A DNA stretch of 42,073 bases from Leifsonia sp. CL147. GTDB taxonomy: Bacteria > Actinomycetota > Actinomycetes > Actinomycetales > Microbacteriaceae. A model generated the notes under the pieces. It ran no database searches and was not told the DNA's origin. It was given only the letters and a program-made list of their open reading frames with translations. Location: contig NZ_FOTM01000026.1 of assembly GCF_900114565.1 (NCBI RefSeq), forward strand, positions 1 to 42,073, in the 5' to 3' direction. Position 1 is the stretch's first letter. Each line of letters starts with the position of its first letter. This document shows, piece after piece, positions 8,005 through 16,609 of this stretch. The position numbers and the translations under genes were made by a program.

Positions 8005-9300
8005 ATGACTATGTTCCAATCCCGCACGCGACGCCTTGTCGCTGCGGCTGTCGCAGGAGCGCTGGCTGTGTCGCTGGCCGCCTGTTCATCCGGAGGGAAC
8101 TCTTCCTCTGGAAGCCAAACCATCACCAAGACCGGCACGGACGACGGGTCCAAGCTCACGCTCTGGACACGGGCTCCGCTGGAGAAGCAGGCCAAGCTGT
8201 TGGTCGAGGCCTACAACAAGAGCCACAAGAACCAGGTGCAGCTCACCGTCGTCCCCAACGATGACTATGTCGCCAAGGTCGGCGCAGCGGCGGGCTCCAA
8301 CGGTCTTCCGGACCTGTTCGCTGCCGACATCGTCTACGTGCCGAACTGGGTCAAGCAGGGGCTGTTCCAGGACATCACCCCGGAGATCAACGGTCTGTCG
8401 TACAAGTCCTCCATCAACCAGGGACACCTGAAGGCCGGGACGCTCGACGGCAAGGAGCACGTGCTGCCGTTCGTGCTCGACCTGTCGATGATGTTCTGGA
8501 ACAAGGACCTCTTCAAGGCGGCTGGCCTCGACCCGAACAAGGCCCCGACGACCCTGAAGGAATTCGCCGACGACGCCAAGAAGGTCCAGGCGTTGAACAA
8601 GCCCGACACCTACGGCACGGCCACCGGTCTTGCCTGTGGCGGCTGCGAAGTGTTCACCTGGTTCCCGTCGATCTGGGCCGACGGCAAGCAGGTCATGAAC
8701 TCGGACGGAACGAAGTCGCTGCTCGACAGCAGCGCGGCGAAGGACGTCTACAGCACCTGGGCCGACCTGTGGAAGTCGGGCGCTGTCCTGCCGTCGTCGA
8801 AGGACGAGACCGGCGCGACCTGGACCGCGGGCTTCACTCAGGGCAAGGTCGGAATCCAGCCGTACCCGGCCAGCCTTCTGTCCTCCACGACCGGGTTCAA
8901 CGTGGGCGTGGCCGGCCTGCCCGGCCCCAACGGTGGCGCCTCCACCTTCGTCGGCGGTGACGGCATCGGTGTCTCGAAGGACTCGAAGAAGGCCGCTCAG
9001 GCATGGAACTTCCTCCAGTGGATGATGTCCACGGACGCGCAGGTCGGCGTGCTGGCCAAGGACCAGGACGTGGTGTCCCGCTCCGATCTCGCCAACAACC
9101 AGTACTCGGCGAAGGACCCGCGCCTGGTCACGATCAACCAGGTCGCAGGCAAGGGCGAAACCCCGTTCTCGCTGAACTTCCAGCAGGCATTCAACGCGCC
9201 GAACAGTCCGTGGCTGACCCTGACCCGCAACGCGGTTCTCAACAACAGCAACACCGTCGAGACCGACAACAAGCAGATCGACTCGGTTCTGTCCCAGTAA
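8005..9300 (+). CDS. Sugar ABC transporter substrate-binding lipoprotein
   Basis: A 431-residue extracellular solute-binding protein (family 1). The signal peptide and lipobox L-A-A-C place the lipidated cysteine at residue 27, followed by a Ser/Gly-rich linker. The mature part begins KLTLWTRAPLEKQAKLLVEAYNK, as usual for the family. The ATG at 8005 is chosen for its AGAGGAGA ribosome site; the frame continues to 7924 but without signal-peptide logic. First gene of the transporter/GH127 operon under the LacI promoter. Its sugar is unknown: a neighbouring beta-L-arabinofuranosidase suggests an arabinose-containing oligosaccharide, the adjacent fucose route an L-fucoside. No ATPase gene is present, so a shared MsiK-type ATPase is expected. 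Confidence 0.93.
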   Translation: MTMFQSRTRRLVAAAVAGALAVSLAACSSGGNSSSGSQTITKTGTDDGSKLTLWTRAPLEKQAKLLVEAYNKSHKNQVQLTVVPNDDYVAKVGAAAGSNGLPDLFAADIVYVPNWVKQGLFQDITPEINGLSYKSSINQGHLKAGTLDGKEHVLPFVLDLSMMFWNKDLFKAAGLDPNKAPTTLKEFADDAKKVQALNKPDTYGTATGLACGGCEVFTWFPSIWADGKQVMNSDGTKSLLDSSAAKDVYSTWADLWKSGAVLPSSKDETGATWTAGFTQGKVGIQPYPASLLSSTTGFNVGVAGLPGPNGGASTFVGGDGIGVSKDSKKAAQAWNFLQWMMSTDAQVGVLAKDQDVVSRSDLANNQYSAKDPRLVTINQVAGKGETPFSLNFQQAFNAPNSPWLTLTRNAVLNNSNTVETDNKQIDSVLSQ

Positions 9301-9306
9301 CACCCC

Positions 9307-9344
9307 GTGCCGCGGGCGAGCGCACGTCTGCTCGCCCGCGGCAC
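9307..9344 (+). promoter_or_regulatory. Strong intercistronic hairpin between binding-protein and permease genes
   Basis: A perfect 15-bp GC-rich stem (9307-9321, starting GTGCCGCGGGCGAGC, with 9330-9344) and an eight-base loop begin six bases after the binding-protein stop. No T-run follows. Such hairpins in transporter operons protect the upstream message or partly terminate, giving more binding protein than permease. Confidence 0.7.
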
Positions 9345-9372
9345 ACTTCCACGTTCCACGAAAGGCATCACC

Positions 9373-10299
9373 ATGACCGCGAGTGCGACGGTGGGTTCCG
9401 CTCCCGCCCGTCCCAAGCGCCCTAACCGTCGGAGGCACCTCGGCCGCCGTTTCCAAGGTTGGGCCTACGCAACGCCAACTGCGCTATTCGTCCTCCTGCT
9501 CTTCATCCTTCCGCTGCTTCTCGTACTGCAGATGTCGGCATCGAACTGGCCGCTGCTCGGCGGCAATCAGGGCGTCAACTTTCCCAAGAACTACACTGAC
9601 GCGCTGAACAACCGTTTCTTCATCGACTCAATGGTGTTCACGCTGACCTACACGGTCGTCACCACCATCATCCTGCTCGGTCTCGCGCTCGGTCTGGCCA
9701 TGCTCGTGCAGGAGTCGACCCGCTGGAAGGGATTCCTGCGGACGGCGTTCCTCGTCCCGAGCGCACTCGGGCTGGCCTCGGCGTCGCTGCTGTTCTACGT
9801 CCTCTATTCGCCGATCGCCGGCCCGTTCGCCGACCTGATGAAGTCGTGGGGCTTCACCTTCCTCGGCACCCCTGCCGGTGCCCTGTGGTCGACGGTGTTC
9901 CTCATCGTCTGGCGTTTCGCCGGCTTCTACATGCTGCTCATGCTCGTCGGTCTGCAGGGGATCCCGGATGAGGTGTACGAGGCCGCCCGCATTGACGGGG
10001 CCAATCGCTGGCAGCAGTTCCGGGGCGTCACGTTGCCCTTGCTGCGGCCCACGCTCGCGCTCACCACGGTTCTCTGCGTGACCGGCTCCCTGCTCGCGTT
10101 CGAGCAGTTCTACATCCTGACCAAAGGCGGCCCGGACAACTCCACGATCACCGTCGTGCAGTTGATCTACAGTGTCGCCTTCCAGGGACCCAACAACCTC
10201 GGCGTGGCCGGTGCCCTCTCGGTCATCGTGCTCATCGCCTTGGTCATCATCAACGTCGCCCAGATCCGGGCCTTCGGAGAAAAGGAGGGGGCGGTATGA
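9373..10299 (+). CDS. Sugar ABC transporter permease (MalF-like)
   Basis: A 308-residue inner-membrane permease. An Arg-rich cytoplasmic N-terminus (RPNRRRHLGRR) precedes about six membrane helices. The EAA loop that contacts the ATPase reads YEAARIDGANRWQQFRGV, with the family's usual A-x-x-DGA core. The ATG at 9373 has a GAAAGG ribosome site and follows the intercistronic hairpin; an upstream GTG at 9307 lies in the hairpin and is rejected. The stop shares ATGA with the second permease gene, so both subunits are coupled for equal synthesis. Confidence 0.94.
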   Translation: MTASATVGSAPARPKRPNRRRHLGRRFQGWAYATPTALFVLLLFILPLLLVLQMSASNWPLLGGNQGVNFPKNYTDALNNRFFIDSMVFTLTYTVVTTIILLGLALGLAMLVQESTRWKGFLRTAFLVPSALGLASASLLFYVLYSPIAGPFADLMKSWGFTFLGTPAGALWSTVFLIVWRFAGFYMLLMLVGLQGIPDEVYEAARIDGANRWQQFRGVTLPLLRPTLALTTVLCVTGSLLAFEQFYILTKGGPDNSTITVVQLIYSVAFQGPNNLGVAGALSVIVLIALVIINVAQIRAFGEKEGAV

Positions 10300-11195
10300 G
10301 CACCCAGACCATCGGCGAAGGAACGCTGGAGGGTCACGCCCACCGCGCCGCGGCAGGTCGCACGTCGAGTTCGCGGGTCGCAGGCATCGCGGTACGCACG
10401 CCATTCTGGGTGCTCACCGGCGGTCTCGCCCTGATCTTCCTGTACCCCCTGCTCTGGACCGCCGTGTCATCGTTCGCCCCGCTGGCCGGAACGAACCAGA
10501 CCAAGGGCTGGGGTGTCGGCAATTACGTGTCGCTGGCGAACTACCAGTCCGGTATCTGGGTCTACATCGGCAACTCGCTGTTCGTTTCATTGCTGACCGT
10601 CTTTCTGACACTGCTGGTCTCGCTGCTGGGAGGCTATGCCTTCGCCCGCTTCAGGTTCCCCGGGCGCAATGTGCTGTTCATGGCGACACTGGCGATCTTG
10701 ATGGTTCCGTACGCCACCCTGCTGATTCCCCTCTACGTTCTGCTGAACCTTGTGGGTCTGTCCAACTCCCTCGTGGGAGTGGCGCTGGTGCTGACGATGT
10801 TCCAGCTGCCGTTCGCGACCTTCATGATGCGCATCTCCTTCGAGGCCGTGCCACGCGAACTCGACGAGGCCGCGATGGTCGACGGCTGTTCGACATTCCG
10901 CGTCCTCTGGCGTGTCCTTATCCCGGCGGTCAAGCCCGGGCTCGTCACGGTGGGGCTGTTCGCGTTCCTGGCCGCATGGAACGACTTCATCGCCCCCCTC
11001 ATCCTCATCAATGACACCAACCGGATGACGCTGCCGCTGGCGATCTCCAACCTCCGCGGGCAGGTGCAAGGCGTCGTCGACTATGGGGCCACGGAGGCCG
11101 GCGTGGTCGTGCTCGCGGTGCCCTGCATCCTGCTCTTCCTGATCCTGCAACGACACTACGTGCGCGGATTCATGTCCGGCGCGTTCAAGGGATGA
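10296..11195 (+). CDS. Sugar ABC transporter permease (MalG-like)
   Basis: A 299-residue permease with six predicted helices. The EAA loop reads DEAAMVDGCSTFRVLWRV, followed by LIPAVKPGL, typical of the MalG/CUT1 group. It begins in the ATGA overlap with the first permease and ends in an ATGA overlap with the GH127 gene. With the binding protein it forms the import system; the energising ATPase must be encoded elsewhere, which is common for CUT1 systems in actinobacteria. Confidence 0.94.
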   Translation: MSTQTIGEGTLEGHAHRAAAGRTSSSRVAGIAVRTPFWVLTGGLALIFLYPLLWTAVSSFAPLAGTNQTKGWGVGNYVSLANYQSGIWVYIGNSLFVSLLTVFLTLLVSLLGGYAFARFRFPGRNVLFMATLAILMVPYATLLIPLYVLLNLVGLSNSLVGVALVLTMFQLPFATFMMRISFEAVPRELDEAAMVDGCSTFRVLWRVLIPAVKPGLVTVGLFAFLAAWNDFIAPLILINDTNRMTLPLAISNLRGQVQGVVDYGATEAGVVVLAVPCILLFLILQRHYVRGFMSGAFKG

Positions 11196-13126
11196 CCATG
11201 ACGATCACCGACTCCAACAGACGTCTCAACGCACCCGTCGCTCCGGCCGACCCATCACGTGGCACCCTGCGTCCGCTGGGGCTCGGAGAAGTCCGTATCA
11301 CCGGTGGATTCTGGTCGCGCATGCAGAGCGTGAATGTGACAGGAACCCTCCCTCACATCTCGCATTGGCTCGAGCGCGAGGGATGGCTCCCCAACTTCGA
11401 TCTCGCGGCTGCCGGAACGCTCACATCCGACAATCGCCGGGGCCGCGAGTTCTCGGACTCGGAGGTGTACAAGTACCTCGAGGCTGTCGCGTGGCAACTG
11501 GGCCGTGACGACGATCCGCACCTGGAGAAGCAGTTCCGCGACACGGTCACCCGCTTGGCCGCGGCTCAAGAACCGGACGGGTACCTCAACACGAACTTCG
11601 GCCGGCCCACGCAGGACCCACGGTGGTCGGACCTCGCCTGGGGACACGAACTCTATTGCGCCGGCCACCTCTTCCAAGCCGCTGTCGCTCGCATCCGTAC
11701 TCGACCGGGCAGCGACGACGGCCTCATCGAGATCGCTGTGCGATTCGCCGATCTGATCTGCGAGGTGTTCGGAGCTGACGGCATTCAGTCCGTGTGCGGT
11801 CACGCCGAGGTCGAGACCGCTCTTGTCGAGCTGGGCCGGGCCACCGGTGACAACCGGTACATCGAGCAGGCGCGCCTCTTCATCGAACGTCGAGGCACTG
11901 GGACCCTGCCGGACATCGAATGGGGTCGCTCCTACTATCAGGACGACATGCCCATCCGTCAGGCCGAGGTGATGCGCGGTCACGCGGTGCGTGCCAACTA
12001 TCTCGCGTCGGGCGCAGCGGACGTAGCGACCGAGACCGGCGACACCCAACTGCTCGGCGCCTTGACGACGCAGTGGGACAACACGGTGGCGCGACGCACC
12101 TACGTGACCGGCGGCCAAGGCTCCCACCACCAGGACGAGGCGTTCGGCGACGACTTCGAGCTGCCGCCGGACCGCGCCTACTCGGAGACGTGCGCCGCGA
12201 TCGCCTCCGTACAGTTCAGCTGGCGGATGCTCTTGGCCACCGGGGGCAACCGATACGGCGACCTGATCGAGCGCACGCTGTTCAACGTGGTCGCGACTTC
12301 TCCGTCCGCCGACGGGACGGCGTTCTACTACGCGAACACCCTGCACCGCCGTACGCCGGGCGAAGCCGCCGACCCCGATACGGTCTCACCGCGCGCGGAG
12401 GCGTCGTTGCGGGCCCCGTGGTTCGAGGTCTCTTGTTGCCCACCCAACGTCGCGCGCACGCTGGCGAGCCTCGACGCGTACATTGCAACGGCGGATGCGG
12501 ACGGCGTGCAGATCCATCAGTTCGCTCCCGCGTCCATCACCACGCTTCTGGACAACGGCGAGGAGGTCGCGCTCGCGATCGAGACGGACTATCCGCGTTC
12601 CGGGTCGGTGAACGTCCGCGTCATGCGCGACGCCACCGAGGAGTGGACGTTGCGACTTCGTGTTCCGAGCTGGGCCGGCGGAGCGCAGTTGACCGTGAAT
12701 GGCAGCGCCGAGGACGTCGGGCCGGGTTACGCACGCGTCAGGCGTCGATTCACCGCCGGGGACACCATCACACTGGACCTTCCGATGACTCCTCGCTTTA
12801 CGAGCCCGGATGCGAGGATCGACGCGGTGCGAGGATCGGTCGCCGTCGAGCGTGGCCCAGTGGTGTATGCGCTCGAGTCGAACGACCTGCCGACGGGCTG
12901 GCGCGACGTCTCTGATGTCGTGGTCGACTCGTCGACGCCGCCACAGGATATCGGCGACCGCGTGGTGGTACGCGCCGCGCGCCGCGTCGATCCCGCCGAA
13001 CCCTGGCCGTACGGAGAACACGATTCGGGCGCCTTCGGGGATGAGTCCTCTGTCGCCCTGATCCCGTACCACGAGTGGGCTGAGCGGGGCCCCTCGTCGA
13101 TGCGCATCTGGATTCCGTCCCGATAG
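11192..13126 (+). CDS. GH127 beta-L-arabinofuranosidase
   Basis: A 644-residue glycoside hydrolase of the DUF1680/GH127 family, which releases L-arabinose from beta-L-arabinofuranosides such as those of plant hydroxyproline-rich glycoproteins. An (alpha/alpha)6 barrel fills most of the protein and beta-sandwiches the C-terminus. The zinc/nucleophile set is visible as E332-x-C334 (YSETCAA) and C415-C416 (SCCPPN), matching the Glu/Cys and Cys/Cys pairs of the characterised bifidobacterial enzyme, in which one of the paired cysteines is the nucleophile. No signal peptide, so it acts in the cytoplasm on imported oligosaccharide. Coupled by ATGA to the permease; a second ATG two codons in is an equal start. 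A terminator follows at 13137. Confidence 0.92.
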   Translation: MTMTITDSNRRLNAPVAPADPSRGTLRPLGLGEVRITGGFWSRMQSVNVTGTLPHISHWLEREGWLPNFDLAAAGTLTSDNRRGREFSDSEVYKYLEAVAWQLGRDDDPHLEKQFRDTVTRLAAAQEPDGYLNTNFGRPTQDPRWSDLAWGHELYCAGHLFQAAVARIRTRPGSDDGLIEIAVRFADLICEVFGADGIQSVCGHAEVETALVELGRATGDNRYIEQARLFIERRGTGTLPDIEWGRSYYQDDMPIRQAEVMRGHAVRANYLASGAADVATETGDTQLLGALTTQWDNTVARRTYVTGGQGSHHQDEAFGDDFELPPDRAYSETCAAIASVQFSWRMLLATGGNRYGDLIERTLFNVVATSPSADGTAFYYANTLHRRTPGEAADPDTVSPRAEASLRAPWFEVSCCPPNVARTLASLDAYIATADADGVQIHQFAPASITTLLDNGEEVALAIETDYPRSGSVNVRVMRDATEEWTLRLRVPSWAGGAQLTVNGSAEDVGPGYARVRRRFTAGDTITLDLPMTPRFTSPDARIDAVRGSVAVERGPVVYALESNDLPTGWRDVSDVVVDSSTPPQDIGDRVVVRAARRVDPAEPWPYGEHDSGAFGDESSVALIPYHEWAERGPSSMRIWIPSR

Positions 13127-13136
13127 CGCACGGGCG

Positions 13137-13170
13137 ATTGGGGGCTGAGCGAGGTTTCTCAGCCCCCAAT
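13137..13170. terminator. Hairpin terminator between GH127 and MFS genes
   Basis: A perfect 13-bp stem (ATTGGGGGCTGAG, 13137-13149, with 13158-13170) and an eight-base loop begin ten bases after the GH127 stop. The genes converge, so it can serve both. The complementary arm begins with A/T bases on each side but there is no long T-run. Confidence 0.8.
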
Positions 13171-13256
13171 TGCCGGACCTTCCGCGTAGCGCCACCCCAG
13201 CAGCACCCCACCATCACGACCTTCCCCGACCCGACTCGATGGGGAGACGACACGAT

Positions 13257-14510
13257 TCATCGGCACCTCATCGCCTCAGGCTTCGGTCGCACCACGTCGG
13301 GATGGGCGCCATGGAGACGCCACCCATTTCGGACGGCGAGGGCGATCGTCGGGAGCAGGGTCAGCGCGATGATGATCGCACCGACGACGGACGGTCCGTG
13401 GATGCCGAGCGAGGTGGAGAGCGTGGCGCCGGCGATCGGGGTGCTGATCGCGGTGCCTGCGTTGAAGGCGGAGACAGCGAGAGCGGATCCCATCGGTGCG
13501 GCGTGACCGGCGTGACGGACGGCGAGATGGATGAGTACGCCGTTGGCGCTGAGCCCGGACAGTCCGAGGAGGACGACCAGGATCACCATCGGCGCCGAGG
13601 CGGCGGTCACTGCGATGAGCGCGATGAGCACCGTGGACACGGCGGGAGTGAGGATGGTGACCAGGCCCGGGTGCGCGTCGCCGAATCGTCCGCCGAGGAG
13701 CGTTCCGGCGAAGGAGCCGATCCCGAATCCGGTGAGGACGAGCGGGACGAAGCGGGCGGGGATGCCGGCCTGGTCGGTGAGGATCGGCGCGATGTAGGAG
13801 TATGCCGCGAGGACACCGCCGCTGGTGGTGAGACACGCGAGAAGTGCCAGCCAGAGCCGTCCGGAGCGCAACCCGTCCAGCGAGGAGCGGATCGGACCGC
13901 GCCCCTGCCCGGGGGAGTCCGTGGGCAGGACCCATGCGACCAGGAGGCCGACCGCGGCTGCGGCGATCGCGAGTGCCCAGAAGGTTCCGCGCCAGCCGAC
14001 GGCCTGGGCGATGAACGCGCCGAGGGGCACACCGAGCACCGTCGCCAGCGCGCCGCCTGCGCCCACCACGCCCATGGCCCGTGCACCCGATGCCGCGCCT
14101 GAGGCGCGCGTCGCGACGATCGCGGCCACGGCCCAGAACGCTCCGGTGGCCACGGCGGTGACGAAGCGGGCGACCAGGAGCACGGTGAAGTCCGAGCTGA
14201 GGGCCACCAGGACGTGTCCGGCCACGAAGACCAGCAGCGCGAGGATGAGGGTGATCCGGTTCGGCAGCCGCACGGTCAGCAGCGTCATCAGCGGAGCGCC
14301 GATGATCATCCCGACGGCGAAGACGGTGATCAGGCTTCCTGCGTCCGCGAGCGAGGTCTGCAGCGAGGCGGCCACTTCCGGGAGGATCCCGGCGATCACG
14401 AACTCCGTCGTCAGCATCAGGAACGTGCCGGAGGCGAGCACGTAGACCAGCAGCGGGAGACGGCGGGAGACGCGGGTCGCTCGAGGGGCGTCCATGATGA
14501 GGGCGGGCAT
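13257..14510 (-). CDS. MFS transporter, DHA1 drug-efflux type
   Basis: A 417-residue, 12-helix exporter. The early segment LTTEFVIAGILPEVAASLQTSLADAGSLITVFAVGMIIGAP is the typical first-two-helix region of arabinose-efflux/chloramphenicol-resistance-like DHA1 permeases (EFVIAGILPxIA), and RLPNRITLILALLVF is the motif-A loop. It is divergent from the MmyB-type regulator at 14642 across 131 bases, so it is probably under that regulator's control. The start ATG at 14510 has a GGAG site. Substrate unknown; sugar or drug export are both possible. Confidence 0.92.
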   Translation of the reverse strand: MPALIMDAPRATRVSRRLPLLVYVLASGTFLMLTTEFVIAGILPEVAASLQTSLADAGSLITVFAVGMIIGAPLMTLLTVRLPNRITLILALLVFVAGHVLVALSSDFTVLLVARFVTAVATGAFWAVAAIVATRASGAASGARAMGVVGAGGALATVLGVPLGAFIAQAVGWRGTFWALAIAAAAVGLLVAWVLPTDSPGQGRGPIRSSLDGLRSGRLWLALLACLTTSGGVLAAYSYIAPILTDQAGIPARFVPLVLTGFGIGSFAGTLLGGRFGDAHPGLVTILTPAVSTVLIALIAVTAASAPMVILVVLLGLSGLSANGVLIHLAVRHAGHAAPMGSALAVSAFNAGTAISTPIAGATLSTSLGIHGPSVVGAIIIALTLLPTIALAVRNGWRLHGAHPDVVRPKPEAMRCR

Positions 14511-14629
14511 GCGGTCTCCATCTCCGGCTGGTCGTGGGCCGGTTCAAGATGATCACGGGATGCCCCCGGGCAGGGAGGCCGCATCATTGGTGGTACTGGC
14601 GGTGACTCCCTCCTGCTGCCGGCGAAACC

Positions 14630-14641
14630 TAACATGCTGTT
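14630..14641 (+). promoter_or_regulatory. -10 element of a leaderless regulator transcript
   Basis: TAACAT at 14630-14635 lies six bases before the ATG at 14642 and there is no ribosome-binding site, as for the GntR gene at 2774. Transcription probably begins at the A of the start codon. Confidence 0.55.
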
Positions 14642-15550
14642 ATGGACGATCCAGCGGAGGTCCGGGAGTTCCTCACCACCCGTCGCGCCCGGGTCACGCC
14701 CGAGCAGGTCGGCCTGCCTGCCGGCACGAACCGGCGTGTTGCGGGCCTGCGCCGCAGCGAGGTCGCAACGCTCGCCGGGATGAGCGTGGAGTACTACACG
14801 CGGCTGGAGCGCGGCGCGATCAGCGGCGCATCCCCGCAGGTGCTCGACAGCCTCGCCCGAGCACTCCTGCTCGACGATGCGGAGCGGGCGCACCTGTTCG
14901 ACCTCGCCCAGGCCGCAAGCCCCGTCGCCCGGCCGCCGAAGCGGCGCAGCGCGACCGGCTGGAAGCCGCATCCCGGACTCCAGTGGGCGCTCGAAGCGGT
15001 GACCGCGGGGCCCGCGTTCGTCCGCAACGGGCGGATGGACCTGCTGGCGGTGAACCCACTGGCGCGTGCGTTCTACACCGAGCTCTACGGCGTGCCCGGA
15101 CAGGGCCCCAACATCGCCCGGCACCTGTTTCTCGATCCGCGTGCGCTGGAGTTCTACCCGGACTGGGAGAGCTCCGCCGACATCGTCGTCGCGATCCTCC
15201 GCACCGAGGCCACTCGAGACCGGCACAACAAAGAGCTGCACGACCTGATCGGGGAGCTCTCCACCCGCAGCGCCGACTTCCGGACCCGGTGGGGCGCCCA
15301 CAACGTCCGCCATCACGGCTCCGGGTTCAAATCCTTCCACCACCCCGTCGTCGGAGACCTGACCCTCGCGTATGAGGGCATGCAGCTGGAGGGCGACCCC
15401 GGTCTCACGATGACGATCTACACCGCCGAACCGGGCTCGGCCTCCGAGGACGCCATGCGGCTGCTCGCGTCCTGGGCAGCCAGCGAGCCGGCGACGAGCG
15501 CGACGAACACGACGAGCGCAACGAGCGCGATGCGGGAGGAGCACAGATGA
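14642..15550 (+). CDS. XRE/MmyB-type transcriptional regulator
   Basis: A 302-residue regulator. The N-terminal Cro/CI helix-turn-helix covers residues 5-70 (the family's VAGLRRSEVATLAGMSVEYY and RLERGAISGASPQVLDSLARAL pattern). A PAS-like MmyB ligand-binding domain follows (NGRMDLLAVNPLARAFY, FLDPRALEFYPDWE, VGDLTLAYEGMQL). MmyB-type regulators bind fatty-acid-like ligands and commonly control an adjacent oxidoreductase or exporter; here the divergent MFS exporter is the candidate target. The C-terminal Thr/Ser/Ala-rich tail (about 270-302) is low-complexity. Its stop shares ATGA with the broken cupin gene that follows. Confidence 0.93.
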   Translation: MDDPAEVREFLTTRRARVTPEQVGLPAGTNRRVAGLRRSEVATLAGMSVEYYTRLERGAISGASPQVLDSLARALLLDDAERAHLFDLAQAASPVARPPKRRSATGWKPHPGLQWALEAVTAGPAFVRNGRMDLLAVNPLARAFYTELYGVPGQGPNIARHLFLDPRALEFYPDWESSADIVVAILRTEATRDRHNKELHDLIGELSTRSADFRTRWGAHNVRHHGSGFKSFHHPVVGDLTLAYEGMQLEGDPGLTMTIYTAEPGSASEDAMRLLASWAASEPATSATNTTSATSAMREEHR

Positions 15551-15734
15551 CCGCGGCCGACTTCGACCAGCCCTTCGCGCGGCCATCCACGTCCCCGCCG
15601 GCACGAAGCACTGGCACGGCGCGAAGGCGGGCTCCTGGTTCTCCCACCTCGCCTTCATCACGCCGGGCGACGACGTGAGCAACGAATGGCTCGAGCCGGT
15701 GACCGACGAGGTGTACGGCGCGCTGCCGGGCTAG
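15547..15734 (+). pseudogene. Cupin-domain protein, internally deleted and frameshifted remnant
   Basis: The frame that starts at ATG 15547 (in ATGA overlap with the regulator stop) gives MTAADFDQPFA and then nonsense. From about 15582, in a different frame, the translation reads IHVPAGTKHWHGAKAGSWFSH and on through NEWLEPVTDEVYGALPG to a stop at 15734, the C-terminal strand set and end of a small cupin enzyme with its metal-binding H-W-H. The N-terminal cupin strands are missing, so this looks like an intact downstream partner gene that lost its middle. Homology of the fragment is by reading only. Confidence 0.75.
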
Positions 15735-15750
15735 TGTCCTCCACGGGCCT

Positions 15751-15804
15751 TACCATCGCTGCGTGACCAGCGAGGAACCGGAACGTGTCCAGCCTGCCCG
15801 GTGA
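15751..15804 (+). other. -10 box and short leaderless upstream ORF overlapping the channel start
   Basis: TACCAT (15751-15756) lies six bases before a GTG at 15763 that opens a 13-codon frame (VTSEEPERVQPAR, stop 15802-15804). That frame overlaps the potassium-channel start at 15785 in another frame. Either it is a short leader peptide coupling to the channel, or the true channel N-terminus begins here and a one- or two-base indel separates the frames. Confidence 0.4.
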
Positions 15805-16555
15805 CCACGCGCGGAAGCTCACGCAGGAGCGCTGGCAGCGCCTCACCGAATGGCCGCTCGTCCTCGCGGCGCTCGCCTTCCTCATCGCGTACGCCTGGAG
15901 CGTTCTCGCGGACATCCCCAGCGCGAAAGACCAGGTACAAGAAGCGGTCATGTGGGCGGCCTGGATCATGTTCGCGATCGACTACGTCGTGAACCTCTCC
16001 CTGGCTTCGCACCGCTGGCGCTGGTTCTGGACACACCTGCTCGACCTCTTCATCGTCATCCTGCCGGTGCTGCGGCCTCTTCGCCTGCTCCGGCTCCTCG
16101 CGATGGTCCGCCTGTTCCACAGGTTCGCGGGATCCGCGTTCCGCGGCCGGGTCCTGCTCTACGTGGGCAGTTACGGGACGGTCATCGTCGTCATGGCCGC
16201 TCTGGCGGTCCTGGATGTGGAACAGAACGTCGCAAGCTCCCCCATCCACAGCTTCGGGCAGGCCCTCTGGTGGGCCTGCGTCACCATCACCACCGTCGGG
16301 TACGGCGATATCGTCCCGATCACCCTCACCGGCAGGCTGATCGCGGTCGCACTGATGCTCGGCGGGATCGGCATCATCGCCACGGTCGCCGCCGCCCTCT
16401 CCTCGTGGCTGGTGCAGAACGTCGGTGCACGTGAGGCCCGCCAGGAGAACGTCACCCGCCAGCACATCGAGGAGCTCCGCCGCGACATCGCCGAGCTGAA
16501 AGAGCTTCTCGAGCGGAAGGCCGGCGTGCCCGGCACCTCCGAGATCGACCCGTGA
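15785..16555 (+). CDS. Voltage-sensor-like potassium channel
   Basis: A 256-residue ion channel of Kv/KvAP layout. Helices lie at about 24-42, 54-74, 85-96, 125-145 and 184-206. An S4-like helix carries spaced arginines (R97, R100, R103, R109). The pore loop has the selectivity filter TTVGYGD (169-175), and a C-terminal coiled coil (about 215-245, rich in Glu/Arg/Leu) probably assembles the tetramer. The GTG start follows GAGGAA, giving a plausible ribosome site, but the upstream leaderless frame at 15763 makes the N-terminus uncertain. Convergent with the wall-protein gene; two hairpins follow. Probable role is membrane-potential or osmotic adjustment. Confidence 0.93.
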   Translation: MSSLPGDHARKLTQERWQRLTEWPLVLAALAFLIAYAWSVLADIPSAKDQVQEAVMWAAWIMFAIDYVVNLSLASHRWRWFWTHLLDLFIVILPVLRPLRLLRLLAMVRLFHRFAGSAFRGRVLLYVGSYGTVIVVMAALAVLDVEQNVASSPIHSFGQALWWACVTITTVGYGDIVPITLTGRLIAVALMLGGIGIIATVAAALSSWLVQNVGAREARQENVTRQHIEELRRDIAELKELLERKAGVPGTSEIDP

Positions 16556-16561
16556 GTCCGG

Positions 16562-16594
16562 AGGAGATTCGAACGGGTCGCGTTCGAATCTCCT
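16562..16594. terminator. Hairpin after potassium-channel gene
   Basis: A perfect 14-bp stem (AGGAGATTCGAACG, 16562-16575, with 16581-16594) and a five-base loop begin seven bases after the channel stop. It ends in TT only, so termination strength is uncertain. Confidence 0.65.
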
Positions 16595-16609
16595 TCAGTA
16601 CTGCCATTC

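Noticed and set aside
14560-14580. TGCCCCCGGGCA as an operator between the exporter and the MmyB regulator
   Set aside because: It is not a true inverted repeat when checked base by base.
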